From Brucella gallinifaecis (GTDB lineage: Bacteria > Pseudomonadota > Alphaproteobacteria > Rhizobiales > Rhizobiaceae): a stretch of 64,000 nucleotides of DNA. The first letter of the stretch is position 1; each line of letters begins with the position of its first letter. The notes beneath the pieces are model-generated. The model was not told the DNA's origin, searched no databases, and saw only the letters and a program-made list of their open reading frames with translations. Shown here piece by piece: positions 16,290 through 26,936 of this stretch. The translations under genes were made by a program, and so were the position numbers. The stretch is taken from positions 1 to 64,000 of the forward strand of contig NZ_ML636813.1 in the NCBI RefSeq assembly GCF_006476605.1, given 5' to 3'.

Positions 16290-18205
16290 GCTACGCCTTT
16301 CACATCGCTCAATTCTAAAGCGACATGCTCAGCTGCGCCCTGTTTCTTGATATGCGTGATCAACAAGGCAAGCGCCGCAGGTGTGATGCCTTCCAGACGC
16401 TGCGCCTCGGCCATAGTCGTAGGCCTGCGTTGCTTGAGCTTAAACTTAAGCTCATTCGAAAGGCCGGAAATTACATCAAAATCCAGAGTTTCAGGAATAA
16501 GCAGGCGCTCTTCCCGCTCCATCACTGCAATGTCAGTTTGCTGGCGATCCATATAAACTGAATATTGCGCTTCAATTTCCAGCGATTCACATGTGAACCT
16601 ATCAATCTCATTCAGCTCTGGCCAAATAGTCTGCAACTTCTGCAAATCAATATCCGGATAAGAAAGAAGATCATAAGCTGACCGCCTCACCCCATCCTGA
16701 TTAAGATGAAGATTATAACGAGCTGCCTGATTTGGCGTTATCGTCAATTGCTTTGTGATATCCTGAGCAGCCAATAATGCATCTTGCCGTGCAGAAAATT
16801 TCTCGCGACGTTCAGAACCAAGAATCCCAAGCTGATCAGCAAGCGGTGTCAGACGCTGATCAGCATTATCTGCTCGCAGCGACAGACGAAACTCAGCCCG
16901 TGACGTGAACATCCGATACGGTTCACTGACACCACGCGATATCAGATCATCAATCATAACGCCTATATAGGCTTCGGTCCGTTGTATAATGACTGCTTCG
17001 CTGCCCGCTGCCCGTCTGGCAGCATTCAGCCCTGCAAGCAAACCCTGCGCACCAGCTTCTTCATAGCCGGTCGTTCCATTGATCTGGCCTGCGAGAAACA
17101 AACCTGCCACACGGCGGGTTTCCAAACTGCGTTTCAGCTCTCTCGGATCGATAAAATCATATTCAATTGCGTAGCCTGGCTGCAACATAATCGTTTTTTC
17201 AAGACCCGGAATGGTCTTGATATATTCAAGCTGAACCTCTTCAGGCAAAGAAGTCGAAATACCATTGGGATAAACAATATGATCATCCAGACCTTCCGGT
17301 TCGAGGAATATCTGATGTCCGTCTCTATCGCCAAACTTGACAATCTTATCTTCTACTGACGGGCAATAGCGTGGTCCAATACCCTCGATTGAGCCGGAAT
17401 ACATTGCCGAACGATGCAGATTGGCCCGGATAATCGCATGTGTCTCAGGCGTTGTGCGTGTAATACCGCAGTCAATCTGCGGCGTTGTAATCTTGTCAGT
17501 CATCAGCGAGAATGGAACAGGGTCATTATCTGCTGACTGCATATCAAGACTTTGCCAGTCAATAGTCCGTCCATCCAAACGCGGTGGCGTGCCGGTCTTT
17601 AGGCGCCCTACAGCAAAACCCAGTCCCCGCAAAGTATCTGACAACCCAAGCGCTGGATTCTCACCCATACGACCAGCCGGGATTTTCTTTTCACCAATAT
17701 GGATAAGACCATTCAGAAATGTACCCGTGGTCAAAACAACCGCAGCACAGGAAATCTCACGGCCATCTGTAAGAACCACACCAGCAATGGTGCCATCAAC
17801 AACGTGGATATTCGATACACCGGCTTCAACAACTGTCAGATTTTCTTGCGCCGAAATAAGTTCCTGCATCGCAAGTCTGTAAAGCTTTCGGTCAGCCTGT
17901 GTACGCGGACCACGCACAGCCGGACCTTTGCGGCGATTGAGAAGCCGAAACTGGATACCGGCTTTATCCGCAACACGACCCATCAAGCCGTCAAGAGCAT
18001 CTATCTCACGGACAAGCTGCCCCTTGCCGAGACCGCCGATCGCAGGATTACAAGACATAACGCCTATTGTATCAAAATGGTGCGTCACAAGTGCTGTACG
18101 TGCACCAGCACGTGCAGAAGCTGCCGCCGCCTCACAGCCCGCATGTCCACCACCGATAACAATGACGTCGAAAGCAGTCGCTTCGGCAGAACTTTTGATG
18201 TTCAT
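16286..18205 (-). CDS. mnmG: tRNA uridine-5-carboxymethylaminomethyl modification enzyme MnmG
   Basis: A 639-residue FAD enzyme (GidA) that, with MnmE, builds cmnm5U at the wobble position of tRNA. It has the N-terminal FAD motif [21 protein letters not shown], then [25 protein letters not shown], the [13 protein letters not shown] segment, and a C-terminal helical tRNA-binding domain with YSVYMDRQQ. Its length is near the usual 620-630. The leader towards mnmE holds two parS sites. Confidence 0.97.
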   Translation of the reverse strand: MNIKSSAEATAFDVIVIGGGHAGCEAAAASARAGARTALVTHHFDTIGVMSCNPAIGGLGKGQLVREIDALDGLMGRVADKAGIQFRLLNRRKGPAVRGPRTQADRKLYRLAMQELISAQENLTVVEAGVSNIHVVDGTIAGVVLTDGREISCAAVVLTTGTFLNGLIHIGEKKIPAGRMGENPALGLSDTLRGLGFAVGRLKTGTPPRLDGRTIDWQSLDMQSADNDPVPFSLMTDKITTPQIDCGITRTTPETHAIIRANLHRSAMYSGSIEGIGPRYCPSVEDKIVKFGDRDGHQIFLEPEGLDDHIVYPNGISTSLPEEVQLEYIKTIPGLEKTIMLQPGYAIEYDFIDPRELKRSLETRRVAGLFLAGQINGTTGYEEAGAQGLLAGLNAARRAAGSEAVIIQRTEAYIGVMIDDLISRGVSEPYRMFTSRAEFRLSLRADNADQRLTPLADQLGILGSERREKFSARQDALLAAQDITKQLTITPNQAARYNLHLNQDGVRRSAYDLLSYPDIDLQKLQTIWPELNEIDRFTCESLEIEAQYSVYMDRQQTDIAVMEREERLLIPETLDFDVISGLSNELKFKLKQRRPTTMAEAQRLEGITPAALALLITHIKKQGAAEHVALELSDVKGVA

Positions 18206-18369
18206 CCTGATACATCCGAATCCAATTTAGAAAGAAATCTCTTTGACATGTTTATGCTTATAACGAAAGGGAAAACCCCTCATGTCATGATCAACTCTTT
18301 GATAATTTTTGAAAGAATCCGACTCACGGATTGATATTGGAGTCAACAAGCCATCAAAGATTCCACAGA

Positions 18370-18385
18370 TGTTTCACGTGAAACA
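18370..18385. other. parS site (perfect)
   Basis: A perfect TGTTTCACGTGAAACA in the mnmE-mnmG intergenic region. Confidence 0.92.
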
Positions 18386-18414
18386 TTTCTCACAGTCATT
18401 GCCGATCCAGTGGC

Positions 18415-18430
18415 TGTTTCACGTGAATCA
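18415..18430. other. parS site (one mismatch)
   Basis: TGTTTCACGTGAATCA lies 30 bases after the previous perfect site and differs at position 14 only. Confidence 0.75.
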
Positions 18431-18431
18431 C

Positions 18432-19760
18432 TCATTTTCCGATACAGAATTGCGAGAAAATAACACCCAGAATCTCTTCAACATCAACATCTCCTGTAAT
18501 GCGTCCAAGATAATGTGAAGCCCTGCGCATATTCTCGGCACGCAGTTCCAAGGGCAAGTCTGCACGCTCAACGGCTATATCAATTTCTGAAATCGTTGAT
18601 TGCAAAAGATTGATATGTCTCTGCCGCGTCGGTACCGCATCATTAATCTGGCCAATACGCTCTTCTGCAAATTGTTTCAAAGCGTCAATTAATAGATCAA
18701 GCCCATCTGTGCTTTTTGTTGAAATACCATACTGCCAATGACCACGATCATGGGCAACAAGATCAGCTTTGGTTCCAACTATCCAGATATCTGCATCACC
18801 CTTCTCAAGCGATACTGATACTGGATTTTGCATATCTTCAAGAAGAAGAACAAGATCAGCTTCAGCTGCCCGCTCGCGAGCACGTTCAATTCCGATACGC
18901 TCAACCTGGCTTGTCGTCTCGCGCAATCCTGCAGTATCCGTAATATAAACCGGAATACCAGCGAGATTCAGTTTAACTTCCAGAAGATCGCGCGTCGTGC
19001 CAGCCTCTTCAGATATAATTGCAATCTCACGCCCTGCCAGAAAATTCAATAGACTTGATTTACCAGCATTAGGCGCCCCGGCTATCACAACATGCAAACC
19101 GTCACGCAACATTGCGGCACGCTTGCCGCCTTCAATATGTTGAATTATTTCACTGCGCAGGATTTTAAGTTTTTCCCAAACCAGTCCAGAGACAGAGCCG
19201 GGCACATCACTCTCATCAGCAAAATCAAGTTCCGCTTCAATAAGAGCACGGGCTTGGAGAAGGTTCTGACGCCAATCTGTATATAATTGACGCTGCGCAC
19301 CGGAAGCGACCTGCAAAGCGAGACGACGTTGACCTTCAGTTTCCGCTGCAATCAGATCAGCCAGGCCTTCGGCAATGGTCAAATCCATTTTACCATTGGT
19401 AAAAGCGCGACGGGTAAATTCGCCCGCTTCTGCGATACGACAATCTGGAAAACCAGCCAGTTCCTCGAGCAGCTTTTCTACAACAGCAATACCGCCATGG
19501 AGATGAAATTCTGCACAATCTTCACCGGTAAAACTGTTAGGTCCCGGAAAAAACAATGCAAGACCTTTATCAATTGCCTCACCGCTACGTCCATAAAAGG
19601 TTTTATAAGCGGCATATCTCGGCTCTATCATCACACCAAGAATTGTTTCGATAACGAATCGAACTTGCGGGCCAGATATGCGCACCACAGCAACACCGGA
19701 TGGAAGACGCCCACTCGATAAAGCGAAAATCGTATCGATAAGATGTTGCCGCTCGCTCAT
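18432..19760 (-). CDS. mnmE: tRNA modification GTPase MnmE
   Basis: A 442-residue GTPase (TrmE) working with MnmG. It has an N-terminal formyl-THF-binding domain (SFTGEDCAEFHLHGG), a helical domain, a G domain with GAPNAGKSS, DTAGLRETTSQVE and the GTKADL motif, and the C-terminal FCIGK with the catalytic Cys. Its length is normal for the order. It lies 226 bases before mnmG in the same orientation. Confidence 0.97.
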   Translation of the reverse strand: MSERQHLIDTIFALSSGRLPSGVAVVRISGPQVRFVIETILGVMIEPRYAAYKTFYGRSGEAIDKGLALFFPGPNSFTGEDCAEFHLHGGIAVVEKLLEELAGFPDCRIAEAGEFTRRAFTNGKMDLTIAEGLADLIAAETEGQRRLALQVASGAQRQLYTDWRQNLLQARALIEAELDFADESDVPGSVSGLVWEKLKILRSEIIQHIEGGKRAAMLRDGLHVVIAGAPNAGKSSLLNFLAGREIAIISEEAGTTRDLLEVKLNLAGIPVYITDTAGLRETTSQVERIGIERARERAAEADLVLLLEDMQNPVSVSLEKGDADIWIVGTKADLVAHDRGHWQYGISTKSTDGLDLLIDALKQFAEERIGQINDAVPTRQRHINLLQSTISEIDIAVERADLPLELRAENMRRASHYLGRITGDVDVEEILGVIFSQFCIGK

Positions 19761-19802
19761 TTGATTTTCCGTTCTATATTATTAATCACACGCATATTCA
19801 TT

Positions 19803-19870
19803 TAGAGCACAACCCGAAAACTGGGAAGCCAACTTCGGAACAAGATGTGCGTAAATACAATTAGATAGAG
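19803..19870. repeat. Diverged TAGAGC repeat, copy B
   Basis: The order TAGAGC - CCGAAAA - TTCGG - AAGATG-GCG - TAGAGC matches the better preserved copy at 41655-41724. It lies in the gap before the DUF255 gene. Confidence 0.5.
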
Positions 19871-19927
19871 CATTTGATGAGATTAAACTTAATCCGGAAA
19901 AGCTCCAGGACAGGAAAGATAAGCCTT

Positions 19928-21940
19928 ATGACCGATATCAGCAGCAACAGGCTTCGCAATGCGCCCAGTGCTTATCTGCGTCAGCATGCCGATAATCCGG
20001 TTCATTGGCAACAATGGGGAAAAGAAGCACTGGACGCAGCACAGAAACTTAATCGTCCGATACTTTTATCTATAGGTTATGCCGCCTGCCACTGGTGTCA
20101 TGTCATGGCTCATGAGTCTTTTGAAGATCCAGCCGTCGCCGCCGTTATGAATGAGCTGTTTATCAATGTGAAGGTTGATCGCGAAGAACGACCGGATATT
20201 GATCAGATTTATATGGCAGCCCTTGGTGCAATGGGACAGCAAGGCGGTTGGCCGCTTACCATGTTTTTGCGTCCTGACGGTAAACCATTCTGGGGCGGAA
20301 CTTATTTTCCACCCAAAGCACGTCATAATCTACCCGGATGTATTGATGTGCTCCATGCAATTAACAATCTCTGGCAGACCAATAAAGAAAAAATTAACCA
20401 TAATGCAGAGGTTGTTTTCAGCCACCTAGAAACCCGTCTTGCTGCGCAAAGTGAAGCCAGTCCAAATGAAATCGCACATTTTGACACTATAGCCGATCGC
20501 ATCAATGCGATGTTTGATCCTGTTCGCGGTGGCATTAATAATGCGCCGAAATTCCCCAATGCTCCCTTCATGGATGCTTTGTGGCTGTCGTGGCTCTATA
20601 GCGGCAATAGCAATCATCGCGATATATTCCTGCTATCTCTCAAAACGATGCTGCAAGGCGGCATTTACGATCATCTGGGCGGTGGGCTTTGTCGCTATAG
20701 TGTCGATGCTGACTGGCTGGTGCCGCATTTTGAGAAAATGCTCTACGACAATGCTCAGCTGATCAGGCACGCGACTTATGCCTATGCGCAAACGCAGGAT
20801 GAATTGTTCCGTATCCGAATCGAAGAGACAATTAACTGGTTGATCCGAGAAATGCAGCTTCCTGACGGAAGTTTTGCGTCAAGCCTTGATGCAGACAGCG
20901 AAGGTGAAGAAGGAAAGTTTTATATTTTCACCGAGGCTAAGATTGATGCAATATTGGGTGACCAGGCTGCCGCATTCAAAAACTGGTATGGTGTAAAAGC
21001 TGAAGGCAATTTTGAAGGCAGCAATATACTCAACAGGCTTCATGCGGTGAATGAAAAGCCCGAGCTTCCCGCTGACATAAAAGCTTCCAGAGAAAAACTT
21101 TTTAATTATCGCAATAGCCGTATTCGCCCTGGTCGCGATGAAAAGGCACTCACAGACTGGAATGCACTGACAATAAGGGCATTGGTAGAAGCCGGTCGCA
21201 ATTTTCAAAAAACGGAATGGATTGAACATGCCATAACTGCTTATCGTTCAATCATGTCATCCTTTCAAGCTGGACGCATTGCACATTGCCGGATGGATGA
21301 TGTTTTACTCTACCCTGCCCTCTCATCTGATTACGCAGCAATGATCAATGCAGCGCTTTCACTTTTTGAAGCGACAAACGACAAAGCATTTATCCGCGAT
21401 GCCATTGCACTCAAAGATGCACTTGATCAAAACCATCAGGACGCATCGAGCAATTACCGCTTGTCAGCAATAGAGGCAGAAGATGTTATTCTACACAGCT
21501 ATGGAGATTATGACGAAGCCATTCCTTCTGCCACCAGCCAGATTATCGAAGCATTGACGCGGCTGTTTTTAGCGACCGGTGATATGGATTTGTATCAGCA
21601 GAATGAACGTCTGGTTGAACATGCTTCAGGCCGTGCACGAATACAGCAATATGGGCAGATCGGAATTCTCAATGCGAGCCGTTTCGCGGCTGAACCGCTC
21701 TCTCTGGTAATTGCTGATACAGCCGAGAATAGCGACCTTGTAACAGTTGCAAGGCGCAATCCAGATCCAAGACGATTCGACAAATTTGTTGCATATAAAA
21801 TGGGTGCACCGATAAAGCTTCCCACAGGTGGCACAGCAAATGCGGATAAACCTTCATCATGGCTCTGTAAGGGGCAAGTCTGTCTCGCACCAGTGGAGAC
21901 AGCGGCTGCCCTTGAAATTCTGCTCAAAGCCCATTCCTGA
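19928..21940 (+). CDS. DUF255 thioredoxin-domain protein (YyaL/SSP411 family)
   Basis: A 670-residue protein with an N-terminal DUF255 thioredoxin-like domain carrying GYAACHWCHVMAHESFED (Cys-x-x-Cys, about residues 56-73), followed by an (alpha/alpha)6 barrel of the N-acylglucosamine-2-epimerase type (about 200-570). The ATG at 19928 fits the family start (TDISSNRLRNAPSAYLRQHADNPVHW). A TTG at 19874 would extend it through a repeat. The biochemical role of this widely conserved family is not settled. It stands alone, convergent with rho. Confidence 0.88.
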   Translation: MTDISSNRLRNAPSAYLRQHADNPVHWQQWGKEALDAAQKLNRPILLSIGYAACHWCHVMAHESFEDPAVAAVMNELFINVKVDREERPDIDQIYMAALGAMGQQGGWPLTMFLRPDGKPFWGGTYFPPKARHNLPGCIDVLHAINNLWQTNKEKINHNAEVVFSHLETRLAAQSEASPNEIAHFDTIADRINAMFDPVRGGINNAPKFPNAPFMDALWLSWLYSGNSNHRDIFLLSLKTMLQGGIYDHLGGGLCRYSVDADWLVPHFEKMLYDNAQLIRHATYAYAQTQDELFRIRIEETINWLIREMQLPDGSFASSLDADSEGEEGKFYIFTEAKIDAILGDQAAAFKNWYGVKAEGNFEGSNILNRLHAVNEKPELPADIKASREKLFNYRNSRIRPGRDEKALTDWNALTIRALVEAGRNFQKTEWIEHAITAYRSIMSSFQAGRIAHCRMDDVLLYPALSSDYAAMINAALSLFEATNDKAFIRDAIALKDALDQNHQDASSNYRLSAIEAEDVILHSYGDYDEAIPSATSQIIEALTRLFLATGDMDLYQQNERLVEHASGRARIQQYGQIGILNASRFAAEPLSLVIADTAENSDLVTVARRNPDPRRFDKFVAYKMGAPIKLPTGGTANADKPSSWLCKGQVCLAPVETAAALEILLKAHS

Positions 21941-21953
21941 GCCTAACAAATAC

Positions 21954-21987
21954 AAACGCCGCGCTGATTTCTCAACGCGGCGTTTTT
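21954..21987. terminator. Bidirectional terminator between DUF255 gene and rho
   Basis: AAACGCCGCG pairs with CGCGGCGTTTTT over a 12-base loop, with A and T tracts on both sides, so it can serve both convergent genes. Confidence 0.85.
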
Positions 21988-22008
21988 GAAATGATATTCA
22001 AACAGAAC

Positions 22009-23274
22009 TTAAGTGTTCATTGAATCGAAGAAATCGCCATTGCTCTTGGTCTGCTTCAACTTGTCGATCAGGAATTCAATTGCATCGGTGGTTCCCATCG
22101 GCGCAAGAATACGGCGCAGAACAAATATTTTCTGCAGATCAGCGCGTGGAACAAGCAGATCTTCCTTACGCGTACCAGATTTGAGAATGTCCATGGCCGG
22201 GAAGATACGCTTGTCGGCAACCTTACGGTCAAGAACGATTTCCGAGTTACCCGTCCCCTTGAATTCTTCAAAGATCACTTCATCCATACGCGAACCGGTA
22301 TCGATCAGCGCGGTTGCGATAATGGTGAGCGAGCCGCCCTCTTCGATGTTACGTGCCGCGCCAAAAAAGCGCTTTGGACGCTGCAACGCATTTGCATCCA
22401 CACCACCGGTCAGAACCTTGCCTGATGACGGAACAACGGTGTTGTATGCACGACCAAGACGGGTAATAGAATCAAGAAGAATCACCACGTCACGGCCATG
22501 TTCGACAAGGCGCTTGGCCTTCTCAATAACCATTTCAGCAACCTGAACGTGGCGCGTTGCTGGCTCATCAAAGGTTGAAGAAACAACTTCACCCTTCACC
22601 GAGCGCTGCATATCCGTCACTTCTTCCGGGCGCTCGTCTATTAAAAGAACGATCAGATAGCATTCAGGATGATTTGCAGTGATCGAATGCGCGATATTCT
22701 GCAACAGAACCGTCTTACCGGTACGTGGTGGAGCAACGATCAAGCCGCGTTGGCCTTTACCAAGCGGAGCAACAAGATCAATAACGCGCGAAGACAAGTC
22801 TTTATTGGTCGGAACTTCGAGTTCCATTTTGAAACGCTCATTCGGATAGAGCGGTGTCAGATTGTCAAAATGGACCTTGTGGCGGATTTTTTCCGGGTCT
22901 TCAAAATTGATCGTATTGACCTTAAGAAGGGCAAAATAACGTTCACCTTCCTTTGGACCACGGATCGGACCTTCAACCGTATCGCCGGTTTTAAGCGAGA
23001 AGCGCCGAAGCTGGGAAGGTGAAATATAAATATCATCCGGGCCGGGCAGATAATTGGCGTCAGCTGAGCGCAGGAAACCAAATCCGTCCTGCAACACTTC
23101 GACCACGCCTTCACCGATAATTTCGACATCCTGAGCAGCAAGGCTCTTAAGGATTGCGAACATCAGTTCCTGCTTGCGCATGGCGCTTGCATTTTCAACT
23201 TCAAGCGTATCGGCAAATGCCAGCAGCTCGACCGGAGTTTTGTTTTTAAGTTCTTGTAGTTTCATTTCCTGCAT
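22009..23274 (-). CDS. rho: Transcription termination factor Rho
   Basis: A hexameric RNA-dependent ATPase. Starting at ATG 23274 the product is 421 residues, the usual length in this order. An earlier ATG would add 39 residues without family support. Motifs are N-terminal [21 protein letters not shown], an RNA-binding cold-shock-like fold with GFGFLRS, P-loop [12 protein letters not shown], Walker [16 protein letters not shown] and the Q/R-loop region [20 protein letters not shown]. It reads away from the origin, downstream of hemE-hemJ. Confidence 0.96.
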   Translation of the reverse strand: MQEMKLQELKNKTPVELLAFADTLEVENASAMRKQELMFAILKSLAAQDVEIIGEGVVEVLQDGFGFLRSADANYLPGPDDIYISPSQLRRFSLKTGDTVEGPIRGPKEGERYFALLKVNTINFEDPEKIRHKVHFDNLTPLYPNERFKMELEVPTNKDLSSRVIDLVAPLGKGQRGLIVAPPRTGKTVLLQNIAHSITANHPECYLIVLLIDERPEEVTDMQRSVKGEVVSSTFDEPATRHVQVAEMVIEKAKRLVEHGRDVVILLDSITRLGRAYNTVVPSSGKVLTGGVDANALQRPKRFFGAARNIEEGGSLTIIATALIDTGSRMDEVIFEEFKGTGNSEIVLDRKVADKRIFPAMDILKSGTRKEDLLVPRADLQKIFVLRRILAPMGTTDAIEFLIDKLKQTKSNGDFFDSMNT

Positions 23275-23463
23275 GGGTGAGGAACTCTTTTGAAATATAA
23301 AAGGAAAATGCAGTTGTCCGGAAAGAAGGGTCACTTGGGTCGTGACCGGCATCGAAGGCCTGCTATCAAGGTGGGAAGAGGACTCACTCATACCGGTTTA
23401 CAGCATGAAGAGCAAGTATCAGTTAAAGATTGATGCGAATTTGTTCAAGTGTAAAAAGGTTGA

Positions 23464-23488
23464 AGCCCGATATTTTTTCGGGCTTCTT
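23464..23488 (-). terminator. Terminator of the hemE-hemJ unit
   Basis: On the minus strand AAGCCCGA pairs with TCGGGCTT over a short A/T loop, followed a few bases later by a T run, just after the hemJ stop. Confidence 0.6.
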
Positions 23489-23495
23489 TGAAAAA

Positions 23496-24032
23496 TCAAA
23501 ATGGTTTCACAATGACCAGAATGACAATCAGGATCATCAGCACAGTTGGAATTTCATTAACAATGCGCCAGTGTTTGGCTGATTTTATATTCTTGTCTTG
23601 AGCAAAAAGTCGTGTGGCTTTCGATAAATATCCATGAAGGCCGGACATTAGCACAACAAGCAGAATTTTTGCATGCAGCCATCCGCCTTTAAAATCAAAA
23701 ATCTCCCATGCAAGCCAAAGGCCTGCAATCCATGTTACAACCATAGCGGGATTAATTATAAAACGCAGCAACCTGCGTTCCATGATTTTGAAGGTTTCAG
23801 ATGTTTCTGAACCCGGTATAGCGGCACAATGATAAACAAAAAGTCGCGGTAAATAGAGTATTCCTGCCATCCAGGCGATCACCGCAATAACGTGGATCGA
23901 TTTGATCCAAAGATAAGCATCTGCTGGATTCACGTGAAACAATCCCCATAAGCCAAGTATCACTACAGCCAGAGCAATAATGATACGGATCAGCGCGGCC
24001 TTGCCGCTATTTGTTGTGTCAGAAGCTTTCAT
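23496..24032 (-). CDS. hemJ: Protoporphyrinogen oxidase HemJ
   Basis: A 178-residue integral membrane protein with the conserved His/Lys segment WIKSIHVIAVIAWMAGILYLPRL, and further helices around 16-36, 88-107 and 160-177. HemJ oxidises protoporphyrinogen IX to protoporphyrin in many alphaproteobacteria that lack HemG/HemY. It lies two bases after hemE in one unit, so the two haem steps are coupled. Codons near residue 31 (GLFHVNP) contain a parS-like site. Confidence 0.92.
   Translation of the reverse strand: MKASDTTNSGKAALIRIIIALAVVILGLWGLFHVNPADAYLWIKSIHVIAVIAWMAGILYLPRLFVYHCAAIPGSETSETFKIMERRLLRFIINPAMVVTWIAGLWLAWEIFDFKGGWLHAKILLVVLMSGLHGYLSKATRLFAQDKNIKSAKHWRIVNEIPTVLMILIVILVIVKPF
23926..23941. 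other. parS-like site (two mismatches)
   Basis: The minus strand reads TGTTTCACGTGAATCC, inside hemJ, about 1.2 kb from the proposed origin. The identical variant recurs in hisH. Confidence 0.6.
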
Positions 24033-24034
24033 TT

Positions 24035-25054
24035 TCAGCCTCCACGAACCCGGTCGATCATTCGCTGCACATTCTCGATCGGTGCCTGCGGTGTAATTCC
24101 ATGGCCAAGATTGAAGATCAACGGACCATTTCCAAGATTTTCGAGGATCACATCAACACCTTCATCCAAAGCCTTGCCCCCTGCAACAACGCGCAACGGA
24201 TCAAGATTACCCTGAATAGCACCTTCCTTTTGCAATTCCTGAGCAAATGAAACCGGCACGGACCAGTCAAGACCCAGAACATCAACACCGGTCTTTTCGC
24301 GATAGCCGGCGTAAAGCATTCCGGCGCCTTTCGGAAAACCGATAATGCGCGCTTCCGGGTAAACTGCTCTCACCTTTTGCACGATACGCGCTACAGGACG
24401 AATGCAGAAGCGTTCAAAGCAATCTTCATCAAGAACACTCGACCATGAATCAAAAATTTGCACAGCATCAGCACCCGCATCAAGCTGCTGAATAAGATAT
24501 TCCGCTGAAACATCTGCCAGATCATTCAAAAGCTTTTCAAAAGCCTCCGGGAAACGATAGGCAAACAGACGGGCCGGAGCCTGATCCGGGGTGCCATGAC
24601 CAGCGATCATATAGGTCGCAACGGTCCAGGGAGCGCCACAGAAGCCCAACAGCGTTGTTTCCTCAGGCAATTGCTTGCGTAGCAGACGAACCGTCTCATA
24701 GACCGGCTCTAGCCTTTTAGAGACACCTTCCGTTTCAAGCCAGAAAATTTCATCTGCATCAATCGGTGTCATCAAAGGTCCCTTTCCTTCTTCAAAGCGA
24801 AGGTCACGTCCAAGGGCATGCGGGATCACAAGAATGTCTGAAAACAGGATGGCTGCATCAAAACCATAACGACGGATTGGTTGAAGTGTCACTTCAACAG
24901 CAAGATCAGGCGAATAACAAAGGTCGAGAAAGCTTCCAGCCTGTTTGCGTATTTCACGATATTCAGGAAGGTAGCGGCCTGCTTGTCGCATCATCCAGAC
25001 TGGAGGTGGAAACACTGCTTCACCGTCTATGACTTTCAAGACTTTGCGCTTCAT
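24035..25054 (-). CDS. hemE: Uroporphyrinogen decarboxylase HemE
   Basis: A 339-residue cytosolic enzyme that decarboxylates the four acetate side chains of uroporphyrinogen III to coproporphyrinogen III. The substrate loop [18 protein letters not shown] near residues 17-34 and [14 protein letters not shown] are diagnostic. It marks the left border of the origin gap and is read away from it, as in Caulobacter and Sinorhizobium. Confidence 0.97.
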   Translation of the reverse strand: MKRKVLKVIDGEAVFPPPVWMMRQAGRYLPEYREIRKQAGSFLDLCYSPDLAVEVTLQPIRRYGFDAAILFSDILVIPHALGRDLRFEEGKGPLMTPIDADEIFWLETEGVSKRLEPVYETVRLLRKQLPEETTLLGFCGAPWTVATYMIAGHGTPDQAPARLFAYRFPEAFEKLLNDLADVSAEYLIQQLDAGADAVQIFDSWSSVLDEDCFERFCIRPVARIVQKVRAVYPEARIIGFPKGAGMLYAGYREKTGVDVLGLDWSVPVSFAQELQKEGAIQGNLDPLRVVAGGKALDEGVDVILENLGNGPLIFNLGHGITPQAPIENVQRMIDRVRGG

Positions 25055-25503
25055 TGCATTTCACCCTGTCTGATTTTCATTATCTTGTGTGAAAGTTTTC
25101 CCGTGCTTTCTTCATAAAGAAAGGAGGAATCTTGAATCTGTTTATTCTTAGAGTCTGTTGGAATCGGGGATTAAGCTTTATCCGGTTTTTACCCACAGCT
25201 CTGTTCTGGCTCAACTTTGCCTGTGTGATCATTCACCGATCGGTTTGCCAAAAGCAATGAAAACTCAAATCATTCATTGAATCTAAGGAGTTACCAATTG
25301 CCGCACTTTGGCACTCTTTGTGGACAAGCTGGGCATATCGCAGACATTTTCCAAATGTTACGAGTCTTGTCCACAAGCGCTTTCTAAAGCTTCCCACATG
25401 TGCGCTCGCTGTGGATGACTTGCCAAGTTTCCCACTGCCTGTCATGGCTTGTGAATAAAGCCTCCAAATTACGCACAGCCGTCAACAGGGAGGGGAGAAA
25501 ACT
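25055..25503. other. oriC: Chromosome replication origin (oriC), proposed
   Basis: This gene-free gap lies between divergent hemE and ppsR, the position of the origin in Caulobacter crescentus and Sinorhizobium meliloti. Against TTATCCACA I see one-mismatch boxes at 25189-25197, 25319-25327 (minus), 25367-25375, 25410-25418 (minus) and 25450-25458 (minus; it fits the relaxed TTATNCACA exactly). Six GANTC sites for the cell-cycle methylase CcrM fall at 25127, 25134, 25151, 25161, 25279 and 25362. I see no clear full CtrA box. Confidence 0.82.
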
Positions 25504-26340
25504 GTGACCAGAACACTTTCTTACTTTCATCTTCATCTGATTTCTGATGCGACGGGAGAGACTCTCCTTGCCGCAGGGCGTGCTGCTGCTGCCCAATATG
25601 CCAATGCGCGTGCGATCGAACATATTTATCCGCTCATCCGCACCGAGAAACAATTGTTCAAAGTTCTGGAAAATATCGACACGGAACCGGGTATTGTTCT
25701 TTATACGGTTGTCGATCAGAAGCTGGCTGCAATCATTGATGAAACCTGTGTGCAAATGGGTGTTCCAAGTGTTTCTGTGCTGGAACCGGTGCTCAATACA
25801 TTTCAGTCTTATTTAGGACCGCCCGCGCATCGCCGCGCCAGTGCGCAGCATGTACTGAATGCTGATTATTTTCGTCGCATTGATGCGCTTAATTTTACGA
25901 TGGAACATGATGACGGGCAATTACCGCTCGATATAGAAGAAGCGGATGTCATTCTTGTCGGGATTTCGCGAACCTCAAAAACGCCGACCAGCATCTATCT
26001 CGCCAATCGCGGTATCAAGGCGACCAATGTGCCGATTGTTCCGGGTATCCCCCTCCCCGAACAGCTTCTTACTGCGAAACGTCCGTTGATTGTCGGTCTG
26101 GTGGCAACGGCAGAGCGTATTTCACAGATCAGGCAGAACCGCCCATTAGGTAATATGCCTTCATTTGATACCAGTCTTTATACAGATCGTATTTCAATTT
26201 CCGAAGAACTGGCTTATGCCCGCAACCTGTGCAACCGGCATGGCTGGCCAATCATTGATGTGTCGCGCCGCTCAATTGAAGAAACAGCAGCCGCAATTCA
26301 AGCGCTGCTGCGAGATGGCAGGAAGGACGAACAGCTATGA
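25504..26340 (+). CDS. ppsR: Pyruvate, phosphate dikinase / PEP synthase regulatory protein (DUF299)
   Basis: A 278-residue bifunctional ADP-dependent kinase/pyrophosphorylase that switches PPDK or PEP synthase. The family is marked by the N-terminal [10 protein letters not shown], the nucleotide loop [19 protein letters not shown] and the C-terminal [14 protein letters not shown]. The GTG start at 25504 is backed by a strong GGGAGGGGAG ribosome-binding site. The gene is the right border of the origin (the RP001 homologue of older literature). Its stop overlaps the maf start. Confidence 0.93.
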   Translation: MTRTLSYFHLHLISDATGETLLAAGRAAAAQYANARAIEHIYPLIRTEKQLFKVLENIDTEPGIVLYTVVDQKLAAIIDETCVQMGVPSVSVLEPVLNTFQSYLGPPAHRRASAQHVLNADYFRRIDALNFTMEHDDGQLPLDIEEADVILVGISRTSKTPTSIYLANRGIKATNVPIVPGIPLPEQLLTAKRPLIVGLVATAERISQIRQNRPLGNMPSFDTSLYTDRISISEELAYARNLCNRHGWPIIDVSRRSIEETAAAIQALLRDGRKDEQL

Positions 26341-26936
26341 CTACAAAACTTATTCTCGCTTCCAAAAGTCCGTTTCGCTCAGCGCTTTTGAAAAATGCCG
26401 GCATCACCTTTTCAGCTGAAAGTGCCGATATTGACGAGCGCTCGGTGGAAGCACCGCTTTATAAATCAGGTGCCACAGCGGAAGAGGTTGCGCAGGTTCT
26501 GGCCGAGGCAAAAGCCTTGTCTGTGAGTGAAAACAATTCTGATTCTGTGGTGATCGGTTGCGATCAGATGCTTTCGCTTGGTGACGAGATTTTCCACAAG
26601 CCTGTGGATATGGAGGCAGCACGCCGCCAGCTTTTGCAATTTTCGGGCAAAACCCACCAGCTTAACAGCGGCGTAGTGCTGGTTAAAAACGGCGAGACGC
26701 TGTGGCGTCATGTCAGCGTGGCGCATATGACAATGCGTGATCTCGATCCGGGCTTTATCGGGCGCTATCTCGGGCAGGTTGGAGATATTGCTCTTTCCAG
26801 TGTTGGTGCTTATCAGATCGAAGGTCCGGGCATTCAGTTGTTCTCGAAAATCGATGGCGATTATTTCACAATTGTCGGACTTCCACTCTTGCCGCTGCTT
26901 GATGAATTGAGGAAGGAAAACCTGATCGATGGCTAA
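26337..26936 (+). CDS. maf: Maf-family nucleotide pyrophosphatase
   Basis: A 199-residue Maf protein that hydrolyses non-canonical or modified NTPs. Motifs are [19 protein letters not shown], the catalytic VIGCDQML region and [14 protein letters not shown]. It starts within the ppsR stop (ATGA) and runs into aroE by eight bases, in the conserved origin-proximal operon ppsR-maf-aroE-coaE. Confidence 0.94.
   Translation: MTTKLILASKSPFRSALLKNAGITFSAESADIDERSVEAPLYKSGATAEEVAQVLAEAKALSVSENNSDSVVIGCDQMLSLGDEIFHKPVDMEAARRQLLQFSGKTHQLNSGVVLVKNGETLWRHVSVAHMTMRDLDPGFIGRYLGQVGDIALSSVGAYQIEGPGIQLFSKIDGDYFTIVGLPLLPLLDELRKENLIDG

Noticed and set aside
23275-23391. Longer Rho start with 39 extra residues
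   Set aside because: The extra N-terminus has no family support; the ATG at 23274 gives the usual 421 residues.
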